In this document: positions 26,153-35,120 of the stretch, piece by piece
Layout of the letters: each line of letters starts with the position of its first letter
Position numbering within the stretch: the stretch's first letter is position 1
Assembly (NCBI GenBank): GCA_012719085.1
Contig: JAAYBA010000253.1
Coordinates: 1 to 37,552 of the forward strand
Source of the DNA: Planctomycetota bacterium
GTDB taxonomy: Bacteria; Planctomycetota; Phycisphaerae; Sedimentisphaerales; Anaerobacaceae
Length of the DNA: 37,552 nt
Direction of reading: 5' to 3'
Notes under the pieces: generated by a model
Told to the model about the DNA's origin: nothing
Seen by the model: only the letters and a program-made list of their open reading frames with translations
Database searches by the model: none
Made by a program: the position numbers and the translations under genes

Positions 26153-26776
26153 ATGGCGGAAGGACAGGTCATCTATCCCAAGCCTCGGCGGGACCAACAG
26201 GAATGCCGGGAATTGGTGGCAAAGGGAGCGTACAGCGTCATCTTCGTGGTGGTCGCTCTGATCGTGATCCGGCCGCTGATGGTCGACCAGATCCTCAGCC
26301 GGGCCGATGCCTATTCGGCGTTCCGACTGCACGACGAGGCCAAGCGACAGTGTGACAAGGTCCTGCTCATCGATGCGGACAACAGTCACGCGTGGTATCT
26401 GCTCGCCTGTACCCACAAGGCCTGGGGGGATCGCGATGCGGCCTACGGGGCCTACCAGAGGGCTACGGAGTCCGATCCCACCAACGTGGCGGCCCATTTC
26501 GAACTGGCCCTGCTGTACGTCCAGGACGGTCAGCCGCAGCAGGCGGTCCCCTACTTCGATCAGGTGCGCCAGGTTGAGTCCGCCCGCGCACATCAGCCGG
26601 CGCCGGAGAGGTTCGCCTATCACAGGGCGGCTCTCGACATGCTCGTGTTGTGCTACGAGAAGGTGGGCGACCCGACCAAAGCCGCATTCACACGCGAAGA
26701 GCTTCGCGTCTTCTATCCGCATCACACCCAGATCGGCGAGCGATCGACCGTCTCGGGCGGGGACCGCACCGACTGA
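26153..26776 (+). CDS. TPR-repeat membrane-anchored protein
   Basis: N-terminal TM YSVIFVVVALIVIRPLMV; TPR-like HAWYLLACTHKAWGDRDAAYGAYQRATESDPTNVAAHFELALLYVQDGQPQQAVPYFDQV. Confidence 0.8.
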   Translation: MAEGQVIYPKPRRDQQECRELVAKGAYSVIFVVVALIVIRPLMVDQILSRADAYSAFRLHDEAKRQCDKVLLIDADNSHAWYLLACTHKAWGDRDAAYGAYQRATESDPTNVAAHFELALLYVQDGQPQQAVPYFDQVRQVESARAHQPAPERFAYHRAALDMLVLCYEKVGDPTKAAFTREELRVFYPHHTQIGERSTVSGGDRTD

Positions 26777-26990
26777 GTCCGAGGCGATATGGACCGCTGA
26801 TTCCAGTCCTCGCGTGCCTTGCCTGTCCGGCGTCCTTACGCACCCCGCCTCGTCTGCACTGTGGTCCTCATCTCCCTTGCCGTTTTGTCGGCGAAAAGCC
26901 GTTGCGTCCGTGCTACGCCACGGTACACTTTCTCTGACGTCCCTCTGCTCCAGGGGGGCACGGTCGAGGTCTGTGTAAGAGGCGTGGGCA

Positions 26991-27992
26991 ATGAAAGTCC
27001 TCAAATCGCTGTCGGAGTTTGGGCGTATCCGGAAAGGGTGCGTGCTGACGATAGGCAATTTCGACGGCGTGCACGTCGGACACCGGGAGATCCTCCGCAC
27101 GGCGCGAGCCCTCGCCGAGGACCACGACGCGGAGATGGTCGTTATGACGTTTGAGCCGCATCCGGTCGCCGTCCTCCATCCGGAGAAGGCCCCGGGCGTC
27201 CTGACGCCGCTGCCGCTGAAGCTCGATCTGCTGCGCGACTATGCCGATGGTTGCGTCATCGTCCTGGAGGACAACCGAGAGCTGCTGCAACTGTCTCCGG
27301 AGAATTTTGTCGAGCAGTTCCTGATGGCCACTTTCGCGCCTCGTTTCATCGTGGAGGGCCACGATTTCCACTTCGGCGCCCGCCGCGCCGGTGACATAGA
27401 AACGCTGGGGGCCTTCGGACGGCAGAAGGGCTTCGAGGTCGTTGTCGTTCCGCCCAAGCAGATGACGCTGCCGATGGGCGAGACGATCCGCGTTTCCAGC
27501 ACGGTGATTCGCTACATGCTGGAGAGCGGTCACGTCGCCGATGCCGCCGTCGCTCTGTCACGGCCGTATCGCCTGCTCGGACCGATCGTCTCCGGTCGCG
27601 GAAGGGGCCGGCAGTTGGGCTTCCCGACGCTGAACATGGCCAGGCCCGAGCAGGTCATTCCGGCCGAGGGCGTCTACGCCGGCTTCGTGGAGGTCGCCGA
27701 CGATCCGGATCCCGGCGCGCCGGGACTGTCCAAGGCCGAACGACTTCCCGCCGCGTTCAGCATTGGCGAGATTCGGACGTTCGAAGAGCGTCATCCGCTG
27801 CTGATCGAGGCCCATGTGCTTGACGAGCCGGCGGGGGGTCTGGCCCGAAAATGGATGGTGATGGAGTTTGTCCGTCACCTGAGACCGCAGCACAAATTCA
27901 CCAGTCCCGATGAACTCGTCGCCCAGATCGGCAGGGACTGCGACCAGGCCCGGGCCGTACTGAAGGAATTCATACAAGGAGAGACACCATGA
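26991..27992 (+). CDS. ribF: Bifunctional riboflavin kinase/FAD synthetase
   Basis: VLTIGNFDGVHVGHREILRTARALA, FVEQFLMATFAPRFIVEGHDFHFGARRAGD, SGRGRGRQLGFPTLNM. Confidence 0.95.
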   Translation: MKVLKSLSEFGRIRKGCVLTIGNFDGVHVGHREILRTARALAEDHDAEMVVMTFEPHPVAVLHPEKAPGVLTPLPLKLDLLRDYADGCVIVLEDNRELLQLSPENFVEQFLMATFAPRFIVEGHDFHFGARRAGDIETLGAFGRQKGFEVVVVPPKQMTLPMGETIRVSSTVIRYMLESGHVADAAVALSRPYRLLGPIVSGRGRGRQLGFPTLNMARPEQVIPAEGVYAGFVEVADDPDPGAPGLSKAERLPAAFSIGEIRTFEERHPLLIEAHVLDEPAGGLARKWMVMEFVRHLRPQHKFTSPDELVAQIGRDCDQARAVLKEFIQGETP

Positions 27993-28255
27993 AAGAGCCG
28001 CGTCACATCGTGTTGGGCGTTCACATCACCGACCGAATTCACCACGCACATCGGGTCCAGGATCTGTTCACGGAATACGGTTGCAGTATCAAGACCCGCA
28101 TCGGTCTTCATCCGGTCTCCGACAACTACTGCTCGCCGAACGGGGTCGTCCTGCTGGAGATGGCCGGCGACGAGAAGCCCATTTTTGAGTTGCTCGACAA
28201 GCTCGGCGGCATCGAGGGCGTCGATGTACAGAAGATGATTTTCGAGCACGATTGA
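27989..28255 (+). CDS. TM1266-like iron-only hydrogenase system regulator (ACT-like)
   Basis: RHIVLGVHITDRIHHAHRVQDLFTEYGCSIKTRIGLHPVSDNYCSPNGVVLLEMAGDE. ATGA overlap with ribF. Confidence 0.75.
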   Translation: MKEPRHIVLGVHITDRIHHAHRVQDLFTEYGCSIKTRIGLHPVSDNYCSPNGVVLLEMAGDEKPIFELLDKLGGIEGVDVQKMIFEHD

Positions 28256-28321
28256 CCGCGGCGGAAGACCGTTCCACGAATCGCTCAGACGCCTTCCCAG
28301 AGACGATACGAAAGGTGTTGG

Positions 28322-29317
28322 ATGACAGACATGCATCAGCAGGCCCTTGCGCTGATCGAGAATGCCAGTGATGTTTTGATTACCACGCACAACCGGCCGG
28401 ATGGTGATGCGTGCGGCTGCGTCGCCGCGCTGAGCGAGGCCCTGCGAGGGCTTGGCAAAACAGTGCGGCCACTGTTCCTTTCGCCTGTGCCTCCCTGGTA
28501 CGCCTTTCTCTTTGACGAAAAGGTGCCCGTGCTGCGAACGGACGTACAGGTTGAGGAACTGGCGACGGGGCCGCTTGGCCAATGCGACCTGATTGTCATC
28601 GTGGACACCAACAGCTACAGCCAGTTGCCCCATTTCGAGGAGCACCTCAAGCGGATCGACGCGCCCGTCCTGGTGATCGACCATCACGTCACCAGCGACG
28701 GCCTGGGCACCGTCGAGATCGTCGATGCGACCGCCGCCGCGGCCGGCTTGGTGGTGTGTGACTTCCTCAAGGCCGCCGGCCTGCCCATGACGGCGACCAT
28801 GGCCGAGGCCCTTTTCGTCGCGATCGCCACCGACACCGGATGGTTCCAGTTCAACAACACCACCAGCCGGGTATACCGCTGCGCCGCCGATCTGATCGAC
28901 TTGGGCGTCTCCCCGACCGACCTGTACGACAGGCTCTACCACACATTTTCGCCGACGCGGTTCCGGCTCCTGGTGACCATGCTCGACCGGCTCGAACTGC
29001 ACCTGGACGGACGCTACGCTATTCAGTACCTCCTTCAGGAGGATTTCACGCGGACCGGCGCCTCCTACGAGGACACCGAGAACTTCATCAACGAGTGCCA
29101 TCGCATCGCCTCCGTGGAAGTCTCGACGCTGCTGGTGGAACTGAAGGACGGTCGCGTTCGCTGCTCGCTGCGCAGCCGGGGCGCCGTCGACGTTAGCCAA
29201 ATCGCCGCCAAATTCGGTGGCGGGGGCCACAAGATGGCCGCCGGCACCTTCCTGCCCGGACCCATCGACCACGCCAAACAGCTCATCTTTGACGAGGTTG
29301 CCCAGCGCCTCCCGTGA
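28322..29317 (+). CDS. DHH/DHHA1 phosphoesterase, NrnA-like
   Basis: VLITTHNRPDGDACGCVAAL, VIVDTN, VIDHHVTSDGLG, ATDTGWFQFNNTTSRVYR, FGGGGHKMAAGTFLPG. Confidence 0.93.
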   Translation: MTDMHQQALALIENASDVLITTHNRPDGDACGCVAALSEALRGLGKTVRPLFLSPVPPWYAFLFDEKVPVLRTDVQVEELATGPLGQCDLIVIVDTNSYSQLPHFEEHLKRIDAPVLVIDHHVTSDGLGTVEIVDATAAAAGLVVCDFLKAAGLPMTATMAEALFVAIATDTGWFQFNNTTSRVYRCAADLIDLGVSPTDLYDRLYHTFSPTRFRLLVTMLDRLELHLDGRYAIQYLLQEDFTRTGASYEDTENFINECHRIASVEVSTLLVELKDGRVRCSLRSRGAVDVSQIAAKFGGGGHKMAAGTFLPGPIDHAKQLIFDEVAQRLP

Positions 29318-29423
29318 CAGCCTCGTCGGGGGTCCTTTTCGAGCGGGTGCGTCTGGCTCCAGAGTCTGTGGTCTTCTTGGCAGTTGCTTCGATGGCCGAT
29401 CTTGTTACATTGGGTGGCGTTCG

Positions 29424-29489
29424 GGTTGCGGATTTCGGATTGCGGATTGGCGCACGGAGGCGAATCCGCTATCCCCGATCCGCAATCGT
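29424..29489. repeat. Short repeats of the GCGGATTGCGGATTG type forming an inverted repeat
   Basis: gttgcggatttcggattgcggattgg followed by cgaatccgctatccccgatccgcaatc; ATTGCGGAT units on both strands in the NrnA/HerA intergenic region. Confidence 0.6.
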
Positions 29490-29539
29490 CGGGCACGGGG
29501 CAACCCGTCCACAAGGGCAGCAAGAAAAAGGGACTGTGC

Positions 29540-31027
29540 ATGGACCGGATACTTGTTGGCAAGGGCGAACGGCAGGTGCATCTGCTCGCCAGATACGGCA
29601 ACCGCCATGGCCTGGTCGCCGGAGCCACCGGCACCGGCAAGACCGTTTCTCTATTGGTGCTGGCGGAGGGCTTCTCGCGCATGGGCGTGCCGGTGTTCAT
29701 GGCGGACGTGAAAGGCGACGTCGCCGGCCTGGCGATGGCCGGGGCCATGAATGACAAGATTCAGCAGCGCGTCGCCCAGATCGGTATCGAAGGCTACGCC
29801 AACGAGGCTAGTCCGGTCCTGCTCTGGGACATGTTCGGCGATGCGGGCCATCGCGTGCGGACCACGATCAGCGAGATCGGGCCGACCTTGCTGGGACGCA
29901 TGTTGGAGATCAACGACACGCAGACCGGCGTGTTGGAAATCGCTTTCAAGCTGGCGGACGATCAGGGGCTGCTGCTGCTCGACCTCGACGATCTTCGCGC
30001 CCTGCTGGGGTTCGTCGCGGAGCATCGCAAGGAGATCTCGACGCAATACGGCTTGGTCAGCGTGCAGTCCGTGGCGGCGATCCAGCGGGCGCTGCTGTCG
30101 CTGGAACGGGAAGGCGCCAAGGCGTTCTTTGGCGAGCCGGCTCTGGAGTTGAATGACCTGCTGCGGACCGACCTGAGCGGTCGCGGCGTCATCAGCATTC
30201 TGGCGGCAGACCAACTGATCCTGAAGCCGCGATTGTATTCGAGCTTCCTGCTGTGGCTGTTGTCGGAGCTGTTCGAGAATCTGCCCGAGGTCGGCGATCT
30301 CGACAGGCCCAAGCTGGTGTTCTTCTTCGATGAGGCGCATCTGCTGTTCGACGATGCTCCGGCGATGTTGCGTCAGCGCGTCGAGCAGGTGGTGCGGATC
30401 ATCCGCTCCAAGGGCGTGGGCGTGTACTTCTGTTCGCAGTTCCCCGACGACGTGCCGAACGAGATCCTCGGTCAGCTCGGCAACCGCATCCAGCACGCCT
30501 TGCGGGCGTACACGCCGCGTGACCAGAAAGCGGTGCGAACGGCGGCCGAGACCTTCGTCCCGAATCCGAACCTGGACGTGGCGAAGGTTATCTCGCAGCT
30601 CGGCGTCGGCGAGGCCCTGGTCTCCACGCTCCAGGAGAAGGGCATTCCGATGCCGGTGGAGCGCACGGTCATCTGTCCGCCGCGCTGCCGGATGGGTCCG
30701 ATCACAGCGGAAGAACGCGAGGCCGTGCGCTCGCGCAGCCCGGTCGGCAGCAAGTACGACACGCCGGTCAATCGCGAGTCGGCCTACGAAATCCTCAGTC
30801 GCAGAACCCTGGAGAAGGATGCTGCTGCCCCGCCGTCAACGAAGCGCGAGACCGGGAAGCCCTCGGGACGAGGCAAGTTCGGCGAACTGCTGTGGGGCAC
30901 CAAACGCCGGCAGGGCATGGTCGAGACGCTGGCCAAGCAGGCCGCGCGTACCGCCGGAAGTCAGCTTGGTCGTTCTATCTGGCGCGGCGTGCTCGGCAGC
31001 ATCCTGGGCGGATCGCGCCGTCGGTAG
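29540..31027 (+). CDS. HerA/DUF853-family ATPase (YjgR-like)
   Basis: GLVAGATGTGKTVSLLVLAEGFSRMGVPVFMADVKGDVAGLAMAG Walker A, PKLVFFFDEAHLLFDDAP Walker B, VGVYFCSQFPDDVPNEILGQLGNRIQHALRAYTP. Confidence 0.93.
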   Translation: MDRILVGKGERQVHLLARYGNRHGLVAGATGTGKTVSLLVLAEGFSRMGVPVFMADVKGDVAGLAMAGAMNDKIQQRVAQIGIEGYANEASPVLLWDMFGDAGHRVRTTISEIGPTLLGRMLEINDTQTGVLEIAFKLADDQGLLLLDLDDLRALLGFVAEHRKEISTQYGLVSVQSVAAIQRALLSLEREGAKAFFGEPALELNDLLRTDLSGRGVISILAADQLILKPRLYSSFLLWLLSELFENLPEVGDLDRPKLVFFFDEAHLLFDDAPAMLRQRVEQVVRIIRSKGVGVYFCSQFPDDVPNEILGQLGNRIQHALRAYTPRDQKAVRTAAETFVPNPNLDVAKVISQLGVGEALVSTLQEKGIPMPVERTVICPPRCRMGPITAEEREAVRSRSPVGSKYDTPVNRESAYEILSRRTLEKDAAAPPSTKRETGKPSGRGKFGELLWGTKRRQGMVETLAKQAARTAGSQLGRSIWRGVLGSILGGSRRR

Positions 31028-31044
31028 GGGCGACGCCGCCCAGA

Positions 31045-31075
31045 ACGAATCGTCGCCATTGCCGCGACGATTCGT
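31045..31075 (+). terminator. Hairpin downstream of the HerA-like gene
   Basis: ACGAATCGTCGC-cattgcc-GCGACGATTCGT: perfect 12-bp stem just after the stop at 31027; no U-tract. Confidence 0.5.
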
Positions 31076-31093
31076 CAGGGGACTGCACCATAG

Positions 31094-31138
31094 AAAAGGG
31101 GCCGGCGCGTCCCGGTGTCCCTTGGGATGGCCGACCCC
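31094..31138 (-). terminator. Rho-independent terminator of the chemoreceptor gene
   Basis: Minus strand GGGGTCGGC ... GCCGGCCCC TTTT: 9-bp stem with one wobble followed by TTTT, just after the stop at 31160. Confidence 0.65.
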
Positions 31139-31159
31139 TCTTCATCACTACGTGCAGTG

Positions 31160-33154
31160 TCAGGAGTTAAATTCCTTCAAGTTGTCGCCGTCGCCTAGCG
31201 GGATGGCCTGACGGGCGGTCTTGCCGGTTGCGATCTTGTGCCAGGTCTTGTCCGAGGGACTCAACGGATGCGTGCCGGATTGTCTCGGCGCGATTCGACG
31301 TGCGGATCTGCCCGTGGGCGGGCTCGCAGTCTTCAGAGTCGCTCCACCGACCAGCGCGATCAGTTCGCCGACGATCTCGTTCATGGATTCGGCCTGGTTG
31401 CTGAGTTCCTCCGAAGCGCTGGCGCTTTCCTCGGCATTGGCGGCATTCTGCTGGGTCACTTTGTCCATCTGTGAGACGGACGTATTGACTTGGTCGATCC
31501 CCTGGGCCTGCTCCTGCGAAGCGGCCGCGATCTCACCGACCAGGTTCGTGGTCTTGCCGATGCTCTGGACAATCTCGTCGAGGACCTTGCCCACCTCGGC
31601 CGCGATGTCCACGCCGTTCTTAGCGTTCTTGACGGATTCCTCGATCATGCTGGCCGTGTTCTTGGCGGCCTCGGCTGACCGCATTGCCAGATTGCGCACC
31701 TCTTCGGCCACCACGGCAAAGCCCTTGCCCGCCTCGCCGGCCCGCGCAGCCTCGACGGCGGCGTTCAGCGCCAGCAGGTTGGTCTGGAAGGCGATCTCAT
31801 CGATGACCTTGATGATCTTGGCGGTCTCATCGGAACTCTTCTGGATGTCGTTGATGGCCTGACTCATCCGGGTCATGGACTCGGCGCCGGTGTCGGCGGC
31901 CTTGCGGGCCTCGCCGGCCAGCGTGTTGGCCTGCTGGGCGTTGTCGGCGTTCTGCTTGGTCATCGACGACATCTCTTCGAGGCTGGAAGAGGTCTCTTCC
32001 AGACCGGCGGCCTGCTCAGTCGCCCCTTCGGCCAGCGATTGCGATGCCGCAGAGACCTGGCTGGCGGCCGATGCCACCTGTTCTGAGCCGGCGGTCAGGC
32101 CCGTGATGATCCGATGGATGGGGCGGGTGATGGCACGGGTCATCACCATTCCCAAGGCGACCGCCAGCACCACGCCGACGACCGTGGCGATCAGCGACAG
32201 TGTAGTCTGGAAGGTTGACTGGGTATGCGCTCCCTCAACCGCCTGTGCGGCGAGGTTGTGGTTGATCTGAACCACATTGTCGAGCCGTTGAAAGGCCTGC
32301 GCCTGTAACTGACGTGTACGCCCCATTGCCAGTTCGGCGACGCGTTGTCGCAGCCCTTCGGCCTGGCCGACCTCCGCGATCAGTTGTTTGAGACACTCAG
32401 ACACCTCATGGGCGGCCGGCTGCATCGCGGTGCGGAACAACTGCTCGCATTCTTCCTTCTTCCCGGCCTGCATGTGGTCGCCGATCGTTCTCGCCGTCTC
32501 ATGGAAGCGGTTGTGATGCTGGTGAGCGGCGCGGATGATGCCCTGGAGACGCGGATTCCGCGTCGAGAACTGCGCCAGCCAGTTGCCGAAATCGCATGTG
32601 GCTGAATCGTTGCCGACCTGGAATGCCTCGCCGGAGAGAATCAGTCTGCCCACCTTGCCCTCGAATGCATGGTGGTCGCCGCGAAACGTCTGCAGCTCCA
32701 CCAACAGCGCAGTGGGGTTGAAGATGTCCATCTCATCCATCTCGTGACAGAGCTTGAGAATCTCATCATTGGCGCCCACCCATTCCGGCAGGATTCTCAG
32801 GAACTCGTTCCATTCCTGCACTTCCTCGGGCGTGTGCGAGAGCGTCTCATAGAGTTCGCGGGCCTCACCATATCGCTTTCGCGTCTTGGCAATCTCGTCG
32901 TAATGCTGCTGGCGAACCTCCCTGGTGTTGTCGGGATTCAACAGGGTGCGCATCCCACCGACGAGGCTTTCCAGTTCCACCTGCATTCTCAACACCGTCT
33001 CAATGCCGGGCAGACGCACCGAGCCGACCTCATGGATGGATGCTGTGCTTCTGGCGGTGCCATAGTAGCCCATCACGCCGAGGATCAACGTGGTTGTCGC
33101 TATGCTCATGAACGTCAGAATCAGCTTTGTTCCCAGTTTCATGTTCTGTAACAT
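31160..33154 (-). CDS. Methyl-accepting chemotaxis protein with CZB-like motif in the predicted periplasmic region
   Basis: TM1 [30 protein letters not shown]2 [26 protein letters not shown], signalling tip [40 protein letters not shown]. Confidence 0.95.
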   Translation of the reverse strand: MLQNMKLGTKLILTFMSIATTTLILGVMGYYGTARSTASIHEVGSVRLPGIETVLRMQVELESLVGGMRTLLNPDNTREVRQQHYDEIAKTRKRYGEARELYETLSHTPEEVQEWNEFLRILPEWVGANDEILKLCHEMDEMDIFNPTALLVELQTFRGDHHAFEGKVGRLILSGEAFQVGNDSATCDFGNWLAQFSTRNPRLQGIIRAAHQHHNRFHETARTIGDHMQAGKKEECEQLFRTAMQPAAHEVSECLKQLIAEVGQAEGLRQRVAELAMGRTRQLQAQAFQRLDNVVQINHNLAAQAVEGAHTQSTFQTTLSLIATVVGVVLAVALGMVMTRAITRPIHRIITGLTAGSEQVASAASQVSAASQSLAEGATEQAAGLEETSSSLEEMSSMTKQNADNAQQANTLAGEARKAADTGAESMTRMSQAINDIQKSSDETAKIIKVIDEIAFQTNLLALNAAVEAARAGEAGKGFAVVAEEVRNLAMRSAEAAKNTASMIEESVKNAKNGVDIAAEVGKVLDEIVQSIGKTTNLVGEIAAASQEQAQGIDQVNTSVSQMDKVTQQNAANAEESASASEELSNQAESMNEIVGELIALVGGATLKTASPPTGRSARRIAPRQSGTHPLSPSDKTWHKIATGKTARQAIPLGDGDNLKEFNS

Positions 33155-33301
33155 GTTGTACTCTCCCAGGCAAAAAGGTCGTTTGGTTTCTTGTTGACAC
33201 AGATCCTTCATTGGCTCCAGCCATGTGCGTGTCACGTGATACGCCACGGGAAGGCGACTGCCGGTCCATTCCTGCCGCCGGCGTGACCTTTCCCGACAGA
33301 C

Positions 33302-33805
33302 TCATCCGACGTGTTCAAGCCGGTCGCCGGCCAGGACCTTGTCGATATCGAGCAGAATCTTGACACTGCTGCCGACTTTGCCCATGCCGAGGATGAAGTC
33401 CGTGTTGACCGACGCGCCGAACCGAGGCGGCTCCTCGATGCTGTCTCCGGGGATGTCGAGCACCTCCTGGACGCGATCGACGATGATTCCCACGCTGTAC
33501 GTGCGGCCCTCCTGCGTGATCTCAACGACGATGATGCAGCTCTGTTCGGTGACGGCAGCGGTCTCCATACCGAATTTGGCACGGAGGTCGATGACTGGGA
33601 TCACCTGGCCGCGCAGGTTGATGACGCCCTTGACGTAATGGGGGGTCTGAGGCACGGCGGTGACCTCGATATAGCCGATGATCTCACGGACGGTGAGGAT
33701 CTCCAGGCCGTACTCCTCGCTGGCCAGGGCGAAGGTCAGGTACTTCCCCTCCCGGTTCGGAAGGGTGATTTGATTCGTCCGGGCTTGTTCTTTCGTTCCT
33801 GTCAT
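33302..33805 (-). CDS. cheW: Chemotaxis coupling protein CheW
   Basis: KYLTFALASEEYGLEILTVREIIGYIEVTAVPQTPHYVKGVINLRGQVIPVIDLRAKFGM. Confidence 0.95.
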   Translation of the reverse strand: MTGTKEQARTNQITLPNREGKYLTFALASEEYGLEILTVREIIGYIEVTAVPQTPHYVKGVINLRGQVIPVIDLRAKFGMETAAVTEQSCIIVVEITQEGRTYSVGIIVDRVQEVLDIPGDSIEEPPRFGASVNTDFILGMGKVGSSVKILLDIDKVLAGDRLEHVG

Positions 33806-34312
33806 GGTTTGCTCTCCACAACGGCGCCGAACGGCGCGTTCCATCACACACCCGTCGAAGCGATGTCGCAATCGACGGTGCGCGACGGCGAGATCCGGTG
33901 CGTGAGGGCGGTGGGCACGCCGCCACGTCGAATGCTCGATAGCCGTCGGCGCAGACAGAGTGCATCGCCCCATGTTGTTCACGTTTGGATTGTGACGGCA
34001 GTGTGCGTCCAGACTGCCGTCTTGCCTGATGTCCGTCTCGTGATTCTCGTCGCTTCCGGTGCTCGCCTCGACAACCTTACATTGCTATTATCTGCTCTCC
34101 CGTGGTGATACGCACACGCGTCGGCTCGCCAGCCGTTCCACGGTTCCTCTTCATCGGGATACGCCTCCGCGATCCCCGGTGATCATCACCGCGAGTGTTA
34201 TCGACGTTCATACCACCGGGCTTTAATAGAAACTGGGTATAAAGTTGCGGGAATTGTATCGGGCAGCGCCGGTGCCGATGTCACGCCTTGCCATGGCATC
34301 CGTCTCATTCCT

Positions 34313-35077
34313 TTAACAGGGGTGGGGGCGCTGTGCGATCTCGCACCAGTAATGAGCGGACCGCGCATCCTTCAGTAGGGTCGGATACCGGATGTACCAC
34401 GGAAGACGAAACGCTCCGAGGGTTTGCTGCGTGTGCACGCAAAAGCCGGTGCGTTCCAGCATCCGTCTCAATATGCGATCGGAAAGATAGCAGACGCCAG
34501 TGCCGGCGGTATTCGCCCCGAGTCGGCCGGTCACAGGCGCCAGGAGGCGTGAGGACGTGGCGCAGTACAACAGCCGGCCCGCCAGCCCATCGGCGAATCG
34601 ACCGTTCCAGATGTTCTCGATGACGGACAGTCGTCCGTGCGGCTTGAGGAGGATGGCGCACTGGCACAGGACCGCCTCGATCGACGCCAGGCTCTCGGCA
34701 TAGCTGTCCCCGACGAGGTGGTGCAGAAGACGGTGTGCGAAGATCACGTCAAAAGACCCCGGCTCAAGCACGTCCCCGAGGCGGGACGCCTCCACATGCA
34801 GAAAGGTCTTTCGCTGATGCGGCTGGTTGCGTGACAACAGCAATTCCGAGGCGTCGGCGACCACGGCCGAACAGGATTCGTAGGTGGCCAGGAGCAGGTC
34901 GCTGAATCGACCCGTCCCGCCGCCGAGATCGAGAAACCTCGCGGTCGGGTTGTCGAGCATATAGGGCGATAGAACGGCCTTGATGTCATCGATCCGCATC
35001 CATCGCTCGACGCGCCTCTGATCCCATTGAGACGAATCGAAGGCGGTGACCTGACGATCCGATAGGTTTCTGAGCAT
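34313..35077 (-). CDS. Class I SAM-dependent methyltransferase
   Basis: ARFLDLGGGTGRFSDLLLATYESCSAVVADAS, SFDVIFAHRLLHHLVGD, LLKPHGRLSVIENIWNG. Confidence 0.85.
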   Translation of the reverse strand: MLRNLSDRQVTAFDSSQWDQRRVERWMRIDDIKAVLSPYMLDNPTARFLDLGGGTGRFSDLLLATYESCSAVVADASELLLSRNQPHQRKTFLHVEASRLGDVLEPGSFDVIFAHRLLHHLVGDSYAESLASIEAVLCQCAILLKPHGRLSVIENIWNGRFADGLAGRLLYCATSSRLLAPVTGRLGANTAGTGVCYLSDRILRRMLERTGFCVHTQQTLGAFRLPWYIRYPTLLKDARSAHYWCEIAQRPHPC

Positions 35078-35120
35078 TCGTTACCTCTTCGGCGTCCAGG
35101 CGTCTGTCGATCCCAAGGTT

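Noticed and set aside
29424-29489. CRISPR-like repeat
   Set aside because: Units are about 8-10 nt, not regularly spaced, with no spacers and no cas genes.
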